22,502 nucleotides of DNA from IMG/VR virus record IMGVR_UViG_3300030108_004730, positions 1-22,502 of that record; one strand, written 5' to 3'. The position numbers and the translations under genes are program-made. This DNA is from a virus. This document shows, piece by piece, positions 1 to 7,610 of the stretch. The notes beneath the pieces are model-generated. The model saw nothing but the letters and a program-made list of their open reading frames with translations, was not told where the DNA came from and did no database searches. Position 1 is the first letter of the stretch. Each line of letters starts with the position of its first letter.

Positions 1-51
1 AAGTCGGGTGAAAATGAGCTCTATGAACAAACACAAAAAGAGATCGTATAA
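1..51 (+). CDS. 3' end of an unidentified gene (partial)
   Basis: Frame 1 is open from the window edge to a TAA at 49-51 and encodes a short hydrophilic C-terminus (KSGENELYEQTQKEIV). The next ORF starts 8 nt later, as expected for dense phage packing. Too little is visible to name the product. The reading frame is inferred from its fit to the neighbouring ORF, not from recognised homology. Confidence 0.4.
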   Translation, partial: KSGENELYEQTQKEIV

Positions 52-59
52 ATCATACA

Positions 60-227
60 ATGGACAAGGACGATAACATCAAAATTTTGAGAGCTAAGAT
101 CGGCAACCTAGAAGTGCAGATAAGCGAATATCAACAAATTATAAAAGAGCTCACAGAAAAACTGGAGGCCTATAACCAAAAAGTTGGCTCAGTTTTTGTT
201 AAGTCAAAAAACCAGTTGAATAATTAA
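60..227 (+). CDS. small coiled-coil protein, 55 aa
   Basis: ATG at 60, stop at 225-227. The 55-residue product (begins MDKDDNIKILRAKIGNLEVQ) is charged, with heptad-like spacing of I/L residues from about residue 7 to 40, so a single coiled-coil helix is likely. It has no signal peptide or membrane segment and is therefore not the missing TctB subunit of the transporter encoded downstream. A TATAAATC sequence at 47-54 resembles the late-promoter octamer seen elsewhere here and would start transcription at the ATG itself. Function unknown; phage genomes of this type carry many such ORFs. Confidence 0.5.
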   Translation: MDKDDNIKILRAKIGNLEVQISEYQQIIKELTEKLEAYNQKVGSVFVKSKNQLNN

Positions 228-294
228 TTTTACATATTTTGCTGTAACGCTCCTAGTGAAGTTCACAGCATAGACAACCCCGAAATAATTTAGT

Positions 295-1731
295 ATGGAA
301 CTTGCTATTTTAATGGCAGGTATTGTTTATGGCTTGATCATTGGCCTAATACCAGCCGCAGGAGCAACAACAGGACTGATTACACTATTTGGATTCATGC
401 CCTACTTTGTGGGAGATCCTTACTTGGGTGTAATCTTTTGTGTCGCAGTTGTGGCATCCTCAACAACCGGTGATTCATTTAGTGGTGTGCTTTTAGGTAT
501 ACCGGGAGCCAACTCTGCGGCCGCCACCATGGTGGACGGATTCCCTATGGCCAAGAATGGAGAGGCAACAAGAGCACTTTCGGCCGCCATAACATCAAGC
601 ACTGTAAATGGTCTGTTCTGGGGATCGCTGACCTTTTTATTTCTTCCATGGTATACGCAGGTTGTTATGTTCATGGGCATTCCGGAACTGTGGGCATTGG
701 TGTTACTTGCCTTTGTGACGGTTGGCTTTGTATCCACAAGAAAATATGTTAGAAGCACACTTGCTATCATTTTGGGAATAACAATAGGACTTGTTGGGGT
801 TGATGTCAATAATGTTCCCCGTTTCACAATGGGTTGGAGATATCTTGAAGACGGAGTGCAAATATTGCCTTTTGTAGCTGGACTTTTTGCCATACCAGAA
901 CTATGGGATGGTTGGTTCAAGAGAAAAACAACCACTTCTGTAAAGGCAGTGCATGGCAGTTGGCTAGATGTTAAACAAGGTTTCCAAGATTCCATGAACT
1001 GTTGGAAAGATAGCATACGAGGTGGAGCAATTGGATCATTCATAGGACTTTTGCCTGGGCTTGGTGGAGCCATGGCAGACTGGTTGGCTTACGGGGCCAC
1101 GGTCGCGGCAAATCCTAAAGAAAAGTTTGGTAACGGAAACGTTAGAGGTATAGTGGGGGCAGAAGGCGCCAACAACGCTCAGAAAGCCTCATCATTTATT
1201 CCTACTGTGTTGTTTGGGATTCCAGGAGCACCATTCGCCGCAATTCTGATGGGCTTATTTTTATATCTAGGAATTGACCTCGGATCACCAGACACGTTTT
1301 ACGATGACAAATTATTTGACAGCATGACATTCGCATTCCTATTGGGCACAATGATCACTGCTTTTATATGTTATGGACTGGCATATTTCGCAGGTTGGGT
1401 AACACGTATTCCATATGTTTACTATTTTCCTTTTATACTTGCCGTTATTGTTTGGGCAACATTACAATATAGTGGCGGATGGGAAGACCTTGCGGTGCTA
1501 ATTGCATTCTCAACATTGGGACTGCTATGTAAAAAATTCCAAGTCAGTAGGCCAGCACTACTGATAGGGTACCTGTTGAGTGACAGGATATATAATCTCA
1601 CTTATCAACTAACATCTCTACATACTGTAAATGATTTAATTTCAAGACCAATCTTTATCTTTATAATTATTTGTGTTATACTTTTACTGTATTGGGGAAT
1701 AACAAAAAGGAGCAAATTAGACTATGCTTAA
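295..1731 (+). CDS. tctA: TctA-family tripartite carboxylate transporter, large permease subunit
   Basis: A 478-residue, strongly hydrophobic inner-membrane protein with the internal duplication typical of TctA. The first repeat has GLIIGLIPAAGATTGL (residues 13-28), LLGIPGANSAAATM (66-79) and DGFPMAKNGEATRAL (81-95). The second has GSFIGLLPGLGGAMADWLAYG (247-267), GAEGANNA (288-295) and LFGIPGAPFAAILMG (306-320). In the family this subunit carries tricarboxylates or other carboxylates across the inner membrane, using substrate delivered by a periplasmic binding protein. The N-terminus is some 15-20 residues shorter than usual for the family, whose members are about 500 aa. The stop overlaps the start of tctC by 8 nt, so the two are translationally coupled. 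No TctB (small four-helix subunit) is seen on either side. A GAAATAA variant of the late octamer lies at 282-288. Substrate not predictable. Confidence 0.88.
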   Translation: MELAILMAGIVYGLIIGLIPAAGATTGLITLFGFMPYFVGDPYLGVIFCVAVVASSTTGDSFSGVLLGIPGANSAAATMVDGFPMAKNGEATRALSAAITSSTVNGLFWGSLTFLFLPWYTQVVMFMGIPELWALVLLAFVTVGFVSTRKYVRSTLAIILGITIGLVGVDVNNVPRFTMGWRYLEDGVQILPFVAGLFAIPELWDGWFKRKTTTSVKAVHGSWLDVKQGFQDSMNCWKDSIRGGAIGSFIGLLPGLGGAMADWLAYGATVAANPKEKFGNGNVRGIVGAEGANNAQKASSFIPTVLFGIPGAPFAAILMGLFLYLGIDLGSPDTFYDDKLFDSMTFAFLLGTMITAFICYGLAYFAGWVTRIPYVYYFPFILAVIVWATLQYSGGWEDLAVLIAFSTLGLLCKKFQVSRPALLIGYLLSDRIYNLTYQLTSLHTVNDLISRPIFIFIIICVILLLYWGITKRSKLDYA

Positions 1732-2770
1732 AAAAACAATAATGGCTTTGTTTTTAATGACAACAACAGCCATGGCAGATTACAATTTAATCGTGCCACA
1801 AAAACCATCTGGTGGAACTTCTGTGTGGGCACAGATAGTTGTGGCAGAATGGGAGAAACATCTAGGCGAAAAGATCAACTTGATCTACAAGCCTGGTGCA
1901 AGAGATCAACTTGGTCCTAATCAATTCCAAAATGAATTGCGATTTGATAATAAAACTATTTTGGTATCACATGGGGGTAACGGTATATCATATCTTGTTG
2001 AGCCTGTCGACTACAATTACTTAGATTGGGAATCCATTGGACAGATGAATTTAAACATTATTGTAGGTGCAAGGAAAAACGCAGATGTGTTGAATGGTCC
2101 AATACAGTTTCCATCAGGATCAGGAATGACTCCTGAAGTGATGGCTATAACCATGTTATTGGCCGGACCTAACAATGATCCAATTAAAACTTTTGAGGAG
2201 AAGATTGTTTGGGTGAAAGGCATGAAAGGATCTGAAAGACGTTTAGCATTCATCAGAGGTGACTTGAACGCTACCAGAGAGAATCCTGCGGCATACAAAA
2301 AGCATGTGTTGCCGGTAATCAAAAAAGGTGACGCCTACACTTGGTTTCATCATGGTTTGCTGGATGTAGCAACAGGTGAACACAATGCAGATCCTAACTT
2401 TGAAGAGCCAACATTCGAGGCGCTGTATGAAGAGATGTGGTTGACCGCTCCGAGTGGAAACTTCTACGATGCATATAAACTTGTGAAGAGTTGGAGAGAT
2501 GCTTTGCAAAAAGCCTTTTGGGTCAACAAAGGAAATCCAAACAAAGAAAAACTTGTTAAGGCTTTGGACAAGATGATAAAAGATCCCGAGTCAGTTGCCG
2601 CAATTGAAAAGAAGGTCGGCAAATACGAGTGGAGAACAGGAGCAGAAGGGGATAATGCAGTGAAAACTTTGAAGTCTTTTATTACTCCTGAAGCACTTCA
2701 AACTTTGGCTGATTTTAAAAGTAAACAGTTAGGTTACAACACAGTGTACAAGGAAGATCTTACGAAATAA
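1724..2770 (+). CDS. tctC: TctC-like periplasmic substrate-binding protein of the carboxylate transporter
   Basis: A 348-residue protein with a clear Sec signal peptide (MLKKTIMALFLMTTTAMA, likely cut before DYN). The mature N-terminus LIVPQKPSGGTSVWAQIVVAEW and the following KINLIYKPGA match the start of the Bug/TctC fold, where a PxxPGG(x)-like loop and a VxNKPGA-like strand frame the ligand cleft. Mature length is close to the family's roughly 300 residues, with some extra sequence. The start is fixed by the signal peptide, by an AAAGGAG ribosome binding site at about 1707-1713, and by the 8-nt ATGCTTAA overlap with tctA. The gene order A-C, without B between, differs from the usual bacterial tctCBA. 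The sequence is divergent, so the ligand is unknown and TctC is a family-level call. Confidence 0.75.
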   Translation: MLKKTIMALFLMTTTAMADYNLIVPQKPSGGTSVWAQIVVAEWEKHLGEKINLIYKPGARDQLGPNQFQNELRFDNKTILVSHGGNGISYLVEPVDYNYLDWESIGQMNLNIIVGARKNADVLNGPIQFPSGSGMTPEVMAITMLLAGPNNDPIKTFEEKIVWVKGMKGSERRLAFIRGDLNATRENPAAYKKHVLPVIKKGDAYTWFHHGLLDVATGEHNADPNFEEPTFEALYEEMWLTAPSGNFYDAYKLVKSWRDALQKAFWVNKGNPNKEKLVKALDKMIKDPESVAAIEKKVGKYEWRTGAEGDNAVKTLKSFITPEALQTLADFKSKQLGYNTVYKEDLTK

Positions 2771-3351
2771 TGTACATACTTTTTACAGGGGCACCAGGAT
2801 CTAAATGGAGCAGTGTGTGTAAAAATATCTATTGGAGCGAAGATATTGATCACACCGACTATACCGAAGAACGAACATACTCCGTAGAGACCGATACCCC
2901 TGGAGAAAAGAAAGTGATGCATTTTGGAGCATATTGGGATCCGGGAATGGAATTCACCCCAATAGATTGGGACGGGCCATTCAGTGGTGTAGGCAGAAGG
3001 ATAATCAAATGTCACACTTTCGCTCATGAACTCGAGGAACTTAAGACTAAAGGATATCCAATAGTAATGTGTTTGAGATCCAATGGTGGATGTATTGAAT
3101 GGTGGACCAAAGCAGGAGCATTCAATATCACATATCCCAACTATCAATACTATAGGACAAGGACCAGAATGTGGGAACACATAAAAAAACAAAACTTTGA
3201 TATAAAAACTTTCTATCAGAATAATAAAAAAAGAATAGTAGAATTGTACAATAATGAAGAACTTTGTAAAACACTGGCAATTAAGTATCCTAAAGACACA
3301 CCCATACATGATTACAAAGAAAACAATGTCAGAGTCTTTGTTTATCAATAA
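2770..3351 (+). CDS. P-loop / sulfotransferase-like protein
   Basis: 193 residues beginning MYILFTGAPGSKWSSV. The TGAPGSKWS loop directly after the first strand is P-loop-like and resembles the 5'-phosphosulfate loop of sulfotransferases. YPIVMCLRSNGGCIEWWTKAG (residues 96-116) is placed like a 3'-phosphate-binding strand and helix with an Arg. A PAPS- or nucleotide-binding fold is therefore likely, but no substrate can be named. The start overlaps the tctC stop by 1 nt (TAATG), placing it in the same transcription unit. The C-terminal third is basic and helical. A kinase or another P-loop NTPase is possible. Confidence 0.5.
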   Translation: MYILFTGAPGSKWSSVCKNIYWSEDIDHTDYTEERTYSVETDTPGEKKVMHFGAYWDPGMEFTPIDWDGPFSGVGRRIIKCHTFAHELEELKTKGYPIVMCLRSNGGCIEWWTKAGAFNITYPNYQYYRTRTRMWEHIKKQNFDIKTFYQNNKKRIVELYNNEELCKTLAIKYPKDTPIHDYKENNVRVFVYQ

Positions 3352-3388
3352 TAAAAAAACTATATAGACTATAAAAGTTTTTTATTAT
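3348..3388 (+). terminator. A/T-rich hairpin, possible terminator
   Basis: A stem of 12 pairs with one bulged A joins 3348-3361 (AATAATAAAAAAACT) and 3376-3388 (AGTTTTTTATTAT) around a 14-nt loop. It starts at the stop codon of the upstream gene and ends 11 nt before the next ATG. The right arm is U-rich, as in an intrinsic terminator, but only one pair is G-C, so it may be weak or only protect the mRNA end. Confidence 0.35.
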
Positions 3389-3399
3389 ATACTATCATA

Positions 3400-4065
3400 A
3401 TGAACAAAAAAATATTCAATGAATTGCTTTCTTTCAGCAACAACGATATTACCAAAATTACACAACCTTACATTATGGAAACATTCGGAGTAGATGTAAA
3501 GCGATGTGATAGTTTAGAACAATATGCAAATATCATAGATGATGCATGTCTAAACAAATATTTTTCCAAATATTGGCAGAATGACATGAAGAAATGGAAG
3601 TACTCTGGTCTGGCATTGATCGATGAGGTGAACAATCTCAAACCGAGAGCGGTACTGGATGTAGGCTGTGGCTATAATGAATTCAAGGGCAGAATTAATA
3701 ACATAATAGGCATTGATCCTTATAACAAAAATGCCGATCTGCAAGTGGGTACATTGGAATATAAAACCGATCAAAAGTTTGATGTGATTTTGTGTCTGGG
3801 CTCAGTGAACTTTGGCAGTAGAGACAAGATAACAGCAGAGGTTGAGAGATGTGAAAGACTATTGGCCGATGGTGGCACAATGTTCTTTAGGGTCAATCCT
3901 GGCTTGCCGCATGACAAACCTGAAGCCGATTGGATTGAATTTTATGCTTGGAATGTTCCATTTATTATAGAGCTGAGTGAAAAATTCAACTTAAAAATAC
4001 TGGATATTCGTGACGACACCAACAGCCGTAAGTATTTTGTGTATAAAAAAGTGGCTAAACCGTAG
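3400..4065 (+). CDS. SAM-dependent methyltransferase (class I)
   Basis: 221 residues with a Rossmann-fold methyltransferase core. Motif I is VLDVGCGYN (85-93). GIDPYN (104-109) is the acidic-loop strand that binds the ribose. FDVILCLGSVNFGS (127-140) is motif IV-like, and LLADGGTMFFRVNP (154-167) is the following helix-strand. The N-terminal 70 residues form a helical cap containing many aromatic residues. It resembles the small methyltransferases found in marine T4-like phages, often near glycosyltransferases, where a sugar or virion-glycan substrate is plausible; this is inference. No DNA-recognition domain or (D/N)PPY motif is visible, so a DNA N-methyltransferase is unlikely. Confidence 0.8.
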   Translation: MNKKIFNELLSFSNNDITKITQPYIMETFGVDVKRCDSLEQYANIIDDACLNKYFSKYWQNDMKKWKYSGLALIDEVNNLKPRAVLDVGCGYNEFKGRINNIIGIDPYNKNADLQVGTLEYKTDQKFDVILCLGSVNFGSRDKITAEVERCERLLADGGTMFFRVNPGLPHDKPEADWIEFYAWNVPFIIELSEKFNLKILDIRDDTNSRKYFVYKKVAKP

Positions 4066-4094
4066 ACTTTTACTATAATTGTGTTACAATCAAA

Positions 4095-4102
4095 TGTAAA
4101 TA
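4095..4102 (+). promoter_or_regulatory. T4-type late promoter octamer
   Basis: TGTAAATA ends 6 nt before the ATG at 4109. With T4 late geometry (octamer at -13 to -6) transcription would start at 4108, giving a 1-nt leader. The sequence is part of a series repeated across the window. Confidence 0.55.
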
Positions 4103-4108
4103 CCATAT

Positions 4109-4408
4109 ATGCAAAAAGAAACACGCAGTATATTAGATGAACTATCCAACATTTCTTACAAGAAAGATAAGGAAAATGTAGTTGAGAGCCGTGCATCTCA
4201 TATAATTGATTCTGCGATTAGATTGATCACATATATCAAAGAAAATTTTGATCCTGAAACCGCATATAAATTGGAGAAGCGTTTTCATAACTCAATCAAA
4301 ACAATGGACCAAACTAAGTTCTCTAAAGGCATTGCTAGAATTAAAGAAAACAAGGACGTAAAAAATAACCTTCTAAAAATCAAAGACGGTGAATACCAAG
4401 AGGATTAA
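4109..4408 (+). CDS. small conserved T4-like phage protein, function unknown
   Basis: 99 residues, charged and predicted mostly helical (begins MQKETRSILDELSNI; ends KDGEYQED). The pattern ETRSILDEL, ESRASHIIDSAI and LEKRF.NSIK looks like a short protein I associate with marine T4-like phages, but I know no function for it. It sits 2 nt upstream of the KWDG protein and probably shares its transcript. The start follows a late octamer with almost no leader. No membrane segment or signal is seen. Confidence 0.65.
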   Translation: MQKETRSILDELSNISYKKDKENVVESRASHIIDSAIRLITYIKENFDPETAYKLEKRFHNSIKTMDQTKFSKGIARIKENKDVKNNLLKIKDGEYQED

Positions 4409-4410
4409 GA

Positions 4411-5625
4411 ATGTTAATTGAAGATGTTCTCACAGAGTTCAAAAGGACACACCTAGAACACATAGAAGATATTATCATAACAGATGGATTTGAGGGTGGT
4501 AAGGCTGTTGTTGAATATTTCAGAGGACTGTTACTGACCCTCAAAGGCACCAGTTCAGAAGCAGTCAAGGTGAGTGTGAAGTGGGACGGTGCACCTGCTG
4601 TTGTCTGTGGCGTCAATCCTGACAATGGTAGATTTTTTGTTGGCACCAAGTCTGTGTTCGCACAAAGTCCAAAAATAAACTACACCAAACGAGATATCGC
4701 AAAAAATCATGGCACTGATGATCTCGGACAAAAACTGCTTAAATGTTTGGTGCATTTAAAAAAGATCAACATGAATGGTGTGTATCAGGGAGACCTACTA
4801 TTCACCGACGAAGACATCACTAGAAAAAACATAGATGGCAAGCCACATTTAACATTCAATCCAAACACTATAACCTATGCGGTTCCTGAGCAAAGTGAAT
4901 TGGGAAAACAAATCGATGTGGCAAAAGTTGGTATCATATTCCATACTACCTATGTTGGCGAAACACTGGCTGACATGAATGCTAGTGCAGGGGCAAATAT
5001 TGAAGAATTTTCAAAAAATAGTTCAGTGTTCTTTGATAACGCAAGTTATAAAGATGTGTCTGGCAGTGCAAAATTTACAGATGACGAAACAAAAATATTT
5101 TTAGCTGAGATAGACAAGTTGGAAAGTTTATTGTCAAGGGTGCCACGTAACCTATCTAACCTATTTGGTGCTAATCAAGACTTTGTACCATTCTTTCAGA
5201 TGTATATTAATTTCATGGTCAAAGAAGGCCAGTTGCCTCAGAATAGTACAGAATTTCTACAAGGCTTTAGAAAATTTTATATTGATCGAATGCAACAACA
5301 AATATCTGGTTTAAAAGCACAAAGGGCTCTGGACCTGAGACAAGATAAAATCAAACAGATGCCACAATTCCTAAACAAACTGAAGGCCCCATTACAGAAC
5401 ATGCTATCTTTTTACAAACAGGTGCAAAGGATGAAAATGTTTGTGCTGAAAAAAATGAACCAAGCGATGGCAATAGGATCATTTCAACAGACCGAGAATG
5501 GATTGGAAGTCACAGAGCCAGAAGGATTTGTTGCTGTAGACAAGACAGGCAACGCTGTCAAACTTGTGGATAGGTTAGGATTCAGTCGACGTAATTTGAC
5601 CGCTATCAGCAAATTCAAGAAATAA
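4411..5625 (+). CDS. DUF6267-like phage protein with a KWDG nucleotidyltransferase-like motif
   Basis: 404 residues, preceded by an AAGAGGA ribosome binding site. The N-terminal half contains VKVSVKWDGAPAVV (residues 52-65), where K57-W-D-G matches motif I (KxDG) of the ATP-dependent ligase/nucleotidyltransferase superfamily. GVYQGDLLF (123-131) is placed like the GE(L/Y) motif III, and KVGIIFHTTY (172-181) like motif IV. The C-terminal half (about 230-380) is helical and basic with many Q/K residues. From memory this matches a conserved family in marine T4-like phages annotated DUF6267. A ligase-like adenylyl transfer is a plausible but unproven activity. The last 51 nt overlap the end of the convergent glycosyltransferase gene. 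Confidence 0.75.
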   Translation: MLIEDVLTEFKRTHLEHIEDIIITDGFEGGKAVVEYFRGLLLTLKGTSSEAVKVSVKWDGAPAVVCGVNPDNGRFFVGTKSVFAQSPKINYTKRDIAKNHGTDDLGQKLLKCLVHLKKINMNGVYQGDLLFTDEDITRKNIDGKPHLTFNPNTITYAVPEQSELGKQIDVAKVGIIFHTTYVGETLADMNASAGANIEEFSKNSSVFFDNASYKDVSGSAKFTDDETKIFLAEIDKLESLLSRVPRNLSNLFGANQDFVPFFQMYINFMVKEGQLPQNSTEFLQGFRKFYIDRMQQQISGLKAQRALDLRQDKIKQMPQFLNKLKAPLQNMLSFYKQVQRMKMFVLKKMNQAMAIGSFQQTENGLEVTEPEGFVAVDKTGNAVKLVDRLGFSRRNLTAISKFKK

Positions 5626-6621
5626 ATTGATAGTCTTATTCACCTGTTTACTTAATCTTTCCTTATTGAAAAACACATCATAGTTGTGCTGACGTAGTTT
5701 AATGGTTTGCAGATATAGATCTTTCCAATTTTTGTTCATTAGATCTTTACATAGTTCGCAAATGGCATCAATTTTTTTAATTGGATCTTTTTCTAGGTCA
5801 TAGGATTCATCAAAATAATGGCCAAATGTTTTGAAACCCATTTCACGTAATTTTTGCAGATATAAATGATTGCCGTGAACAACAAATATTTGTTGTGCGA
5901 TAATAGGCTTCCAAATTTTCTCTGTCATAAAAACATCGTGGTCATTGTCGTTGGACTCTGATACGATATTAAAAGCAGTTTCATTATATGGTTTTTCGTA
6001 GATGTCCTGATCCATGCCATAAAAAGGATAATCAGGTGCCCATGGTAGTTCGTAGTCTTTTGCTAATTTTTTGTCTGGCCAAAAACTATAAAGACTTTTT
6101 TGTAAAAAATTTGTTGAAGCTAATTTGTTGAACAAATTTGTCCTATGTTCTCTAAGCCCTTTATTAAGATATAAGAAATCATAATTCTTTTTGTTGTGAT
6201 CGAAAACAAATTTTGTATCTTTGTGTTTGTAATACATGTGTGACCAAAACCATGACACGCCTCCTGACCATTTGATATGATGTGTGTTCACTTCGGGATA
6301 CAATTCGCTTTTTGAAATATTATCTGCTGACTCCCATGGCGTGGCTGATATGAAAACAAAGCCTTGGCTATGCAGAAGTTTACATCTTCTTTCCAGTTCG
6401 TCATTAAATTCTATACTTCCTTTCAGCCGGTTGTTGTCGTGACGCACATCAATAATTACAAAACGCCTATCATAACTGTCCAAATCGTAATGATGTAATC
6501 TATAGTACTGCGATTCTAAACTGAATGATTGATCAGTTAGACTGTGTGAACTGATAAACTGCTCTATATCTTGATGTTTACCAGTTTTCATCAAATCTGT
6601 CAGAACAAAATTACGTTGCAT
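5575..6621 (-). CDS. phage glycosyltransferase, GT10 (fucosyltransferase)-like C-terminal domain
   Basis: 348 residues from the ATG at 6619-6621, chosen because it avoids overlap with the divergent gene and has AGG 4 nt upstream. YDFLYLNKGLREHRTNLFNKL (147-167) and the block FNIVSES (217-223), FMTEKIWKPI (231-240), GFKTF (262-266) match the donor-binding region of GT10-type enzymes, where (T)EK.W.P is the signature. Marine T4-like phages use such enzymes to decorate virion or host glycans; the acceptor is unknown. It is one of only two minus-strand genes in the window. Its 3' end runs 51 nt into the convergent KWDG gene, and its start lies 19 nt from a plus-strand gene. No clear minus-strand promoter was found. 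Confidence 0.75.
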   Translation of the reverse strand: MQRNFVLTDLMKTGKHQDIEQFISSHSLTDQSFSLESQYYRLHHYDLDSYDRRFVIIDVRHDNNRLKGSIEFNDELERRCKLLHSQGFVFISATPWESADNISKSELYPEVNTHHIKWSGGVSWFWSHMYYKHKDTKFVFDHNKKNYDFLYLNKGLREHRTNLFNKLASTNFLQKSLYSFWPDKKLAKDYELPWAPDYPFYGMDQDIYEKPYNETAFNIVSESNDNDHDVFMTEKIWKPIIAQQIFVVHGNHLYLQKLREMGFKTFGHYFDESYDLEKDPIKKIDAICELCKDLMNKNWKDLYLQTIKLRQHNYDVFFNKERLSKQVNKTINLFLEFADSGQITSTES

Positions 6622-6627
6622 TTTACC

Positions 6628-6635
6628 TATAAATA
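6628..6635 (+). promoter_or_regulatory. perfect T4-type late promoter octamer
   Basis: TATAAATA is identical to the T4 late consensus. It lies in the 19-nt gap between two divergent starts and faces the plus-strand gene. Predicted start of transcription is 6641, the A of the ATG. Confidence 0.65.
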
Positions 6636-6640
6636 CCTTT

Positions 6641-7486
6641 ATGTTAACACCTTTTTTAAAGTATGTATCTGAAGGCAGGATTGTAAGACGCCAAAGCGAC
6701 CTACAACGATACACATTCCAAGAAATCACGGAAAGGATCTATTTGTCTTTCCTGACTCTTACGTTGCTTAGAAGTTTCCAACAAACAATAGGATTCACAA
6801 AGGCCTATGCCAATGACACGTTGGCCTATGGATCTTTTGATAGGGTGCGACCCACTTCGAATGATCTTCATAACATGCTGGCTGTTGTTGCTGGCGATCC
6901 TGAGATCACAAAAAAATTAGCCAATAAAAATGCCGCAATGGCCTTGAGGCAAAGGCAGACGGTGCCTGTCCTGGCAATTCGTAGATATCTAAGAGATTTC
7001 AAAAACAGCTTTCAATTTCTTTCAAATTTGGAATCGGCCTTAGGTATAGGAAATTTGGATTACAAAAACTTGCGTAGAGCCATAAGTGATTATGCAAATC
7101 TTGATGCTCGAAGGAAAAAACTAACAACAACCAGGCTGTTACAAGCACTTAAGGCAAAACTTTCTGGAACTGACTTACAAAGAAAGGCACAAGAGTTTGC
7201 AGACAAGCAAAAACTTGAGTTGGATAATGTTGTCGATGCAGAAAGAACCGTGCCTGGTGCAGAACTTACGCCAGACGAAATGACTGGTTACAGAGTGCTG
7301 GTGGGTGCATCAAATGTGAGACGTGCCAAAGTTGCCGCTGACATGATAAGGCAGGGCAGAGCTGTGCCGGCACCTGTTATGCAGGCCTATGCACCAGTTG
7401 TAAGAATGATCGATGACATTGTAAAAGGTGGTTATAGTTTTGTGAGGCTATTACAAAATATACATGACAGAGCAAAGAAAAAATAA
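6641..7486 (+). CDS. conserved phage protein, function unknown, basic and helical
   Basis: 281 residues (begins MLTPFLKYVSEGRIVRRQSD), mostly helical and rich in Arg and Lys, with no membrane segment, signal peptide or motif I recognise. The charged helical segments (about residues 120-215) would suit a structural or nucleic-acid-associated role, but this is only inference from composition. The late octamer directly before the start places it among late (virion or assembly) genes. Its last 23 nt overlap the Cys-rich miniprotein gene in another frame. Confidence 0.65.
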   Translation: MLTPFLKYVSEGRIVRRQSDLQRYTFQEITERIYLSFLTLTLLRSFQQTIGFTKAYANDTLAYGSFDRVRPTSNDLHNMLAVVAGDPEITKKLANKNAAMALRQRQTVPVLAIRRYLRDFKNSFQFLSNLESALGIGNLDYKNLRRAISDYANLDARRKKLTTTRLLQALKAKLSGTDLQRKAQEFADKQKLELDNVVDAERTVPGAELTPDEMTGYRVLVGASNVRRAKVAADMIRQGRAVPAPVMQAYAPVVRMIDDIVKGGYSFVRLLQNIHDRAKKK

Positions 7487-7592
7487 ATGTTTTAGATGTG
7501 CATGTTTACCGCACTGCAAAGAAGCTTGTACAAATTGCGGAACCTGTGATATCTGTGATTGTAAAGAGTGCTTAGATAAAGACTCAAAATAA
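7464..7592 (+). CDS. ten-cysteine 42-aa miniprotein, probable metal binding
   Basis: ATG at 7464, inside the end of the preceding gene, and TAA at 7590-7592. The 42-residue product has ten Cys (9, 12, 14, 18, 22, 25, 28, 31, 33, 36), spaced C-x2-C-x-C-x3-C-x3-C-x2-C-x2-C-x2-C-x-C-x2-C, between a basic N-terminus and an acidic/Lys C-terminus. There is no signal peptide, so the thiols would be reduced and free to bind Zn, Fe-S or Cu. It fills the only gap between two confident genes. The spacing resembles metallothionein or zinc-ribbon clusters without matching one I can name. The upstream gene's end supplies no strong ribosome binding site, so coupling by overlap is likely. Confidence 0.6.
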   Translation: MTEQRKNKCFRCACLPHCKEACTNCGTCDICDCKECLDKDSK

Positions 7593-7595
7593 TAA

Positions 7596-7603
7596 ATTAA
7601 ATA
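7596..7603 (+). promoter_or_regulatory. T4-type late promoter octamer
   Basis: ATTAAATA ends 7 nt before the ATG at 7611. The predicted start is 7609, leaving a 2-nt leader. Confidence 0.5.
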
Positions 7604-7610
7604 TTCATAT

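Noticed and set aside
517-532. GCGGCCGCCACCATGG: a NotI site joined to a perfect Kozak start, which looks like a cloning-vector junction.
   Set aside because: It is in frame and encodes AAATMV of the conserved TctA SAAATMVDG segment. The reading frame continues normally on both sides, so it is a coincidence of codon choice.
420-1073. Long reverse-strand open frame (217 aa) opposite tctA.
   Set aside because: It is a shadow of the TctA frame: its product has scattered Pro/Ser/Thr composition and no motif, while TctA motifs are intact.
2734-3348. Reverse-strand open frame of 204 aa opposite the P-loop gene.
   Set aside because: The plus-strand frame has a P-loop motif and a coupled start. The reverse product is Phe/Ile/Cys-rich noise.
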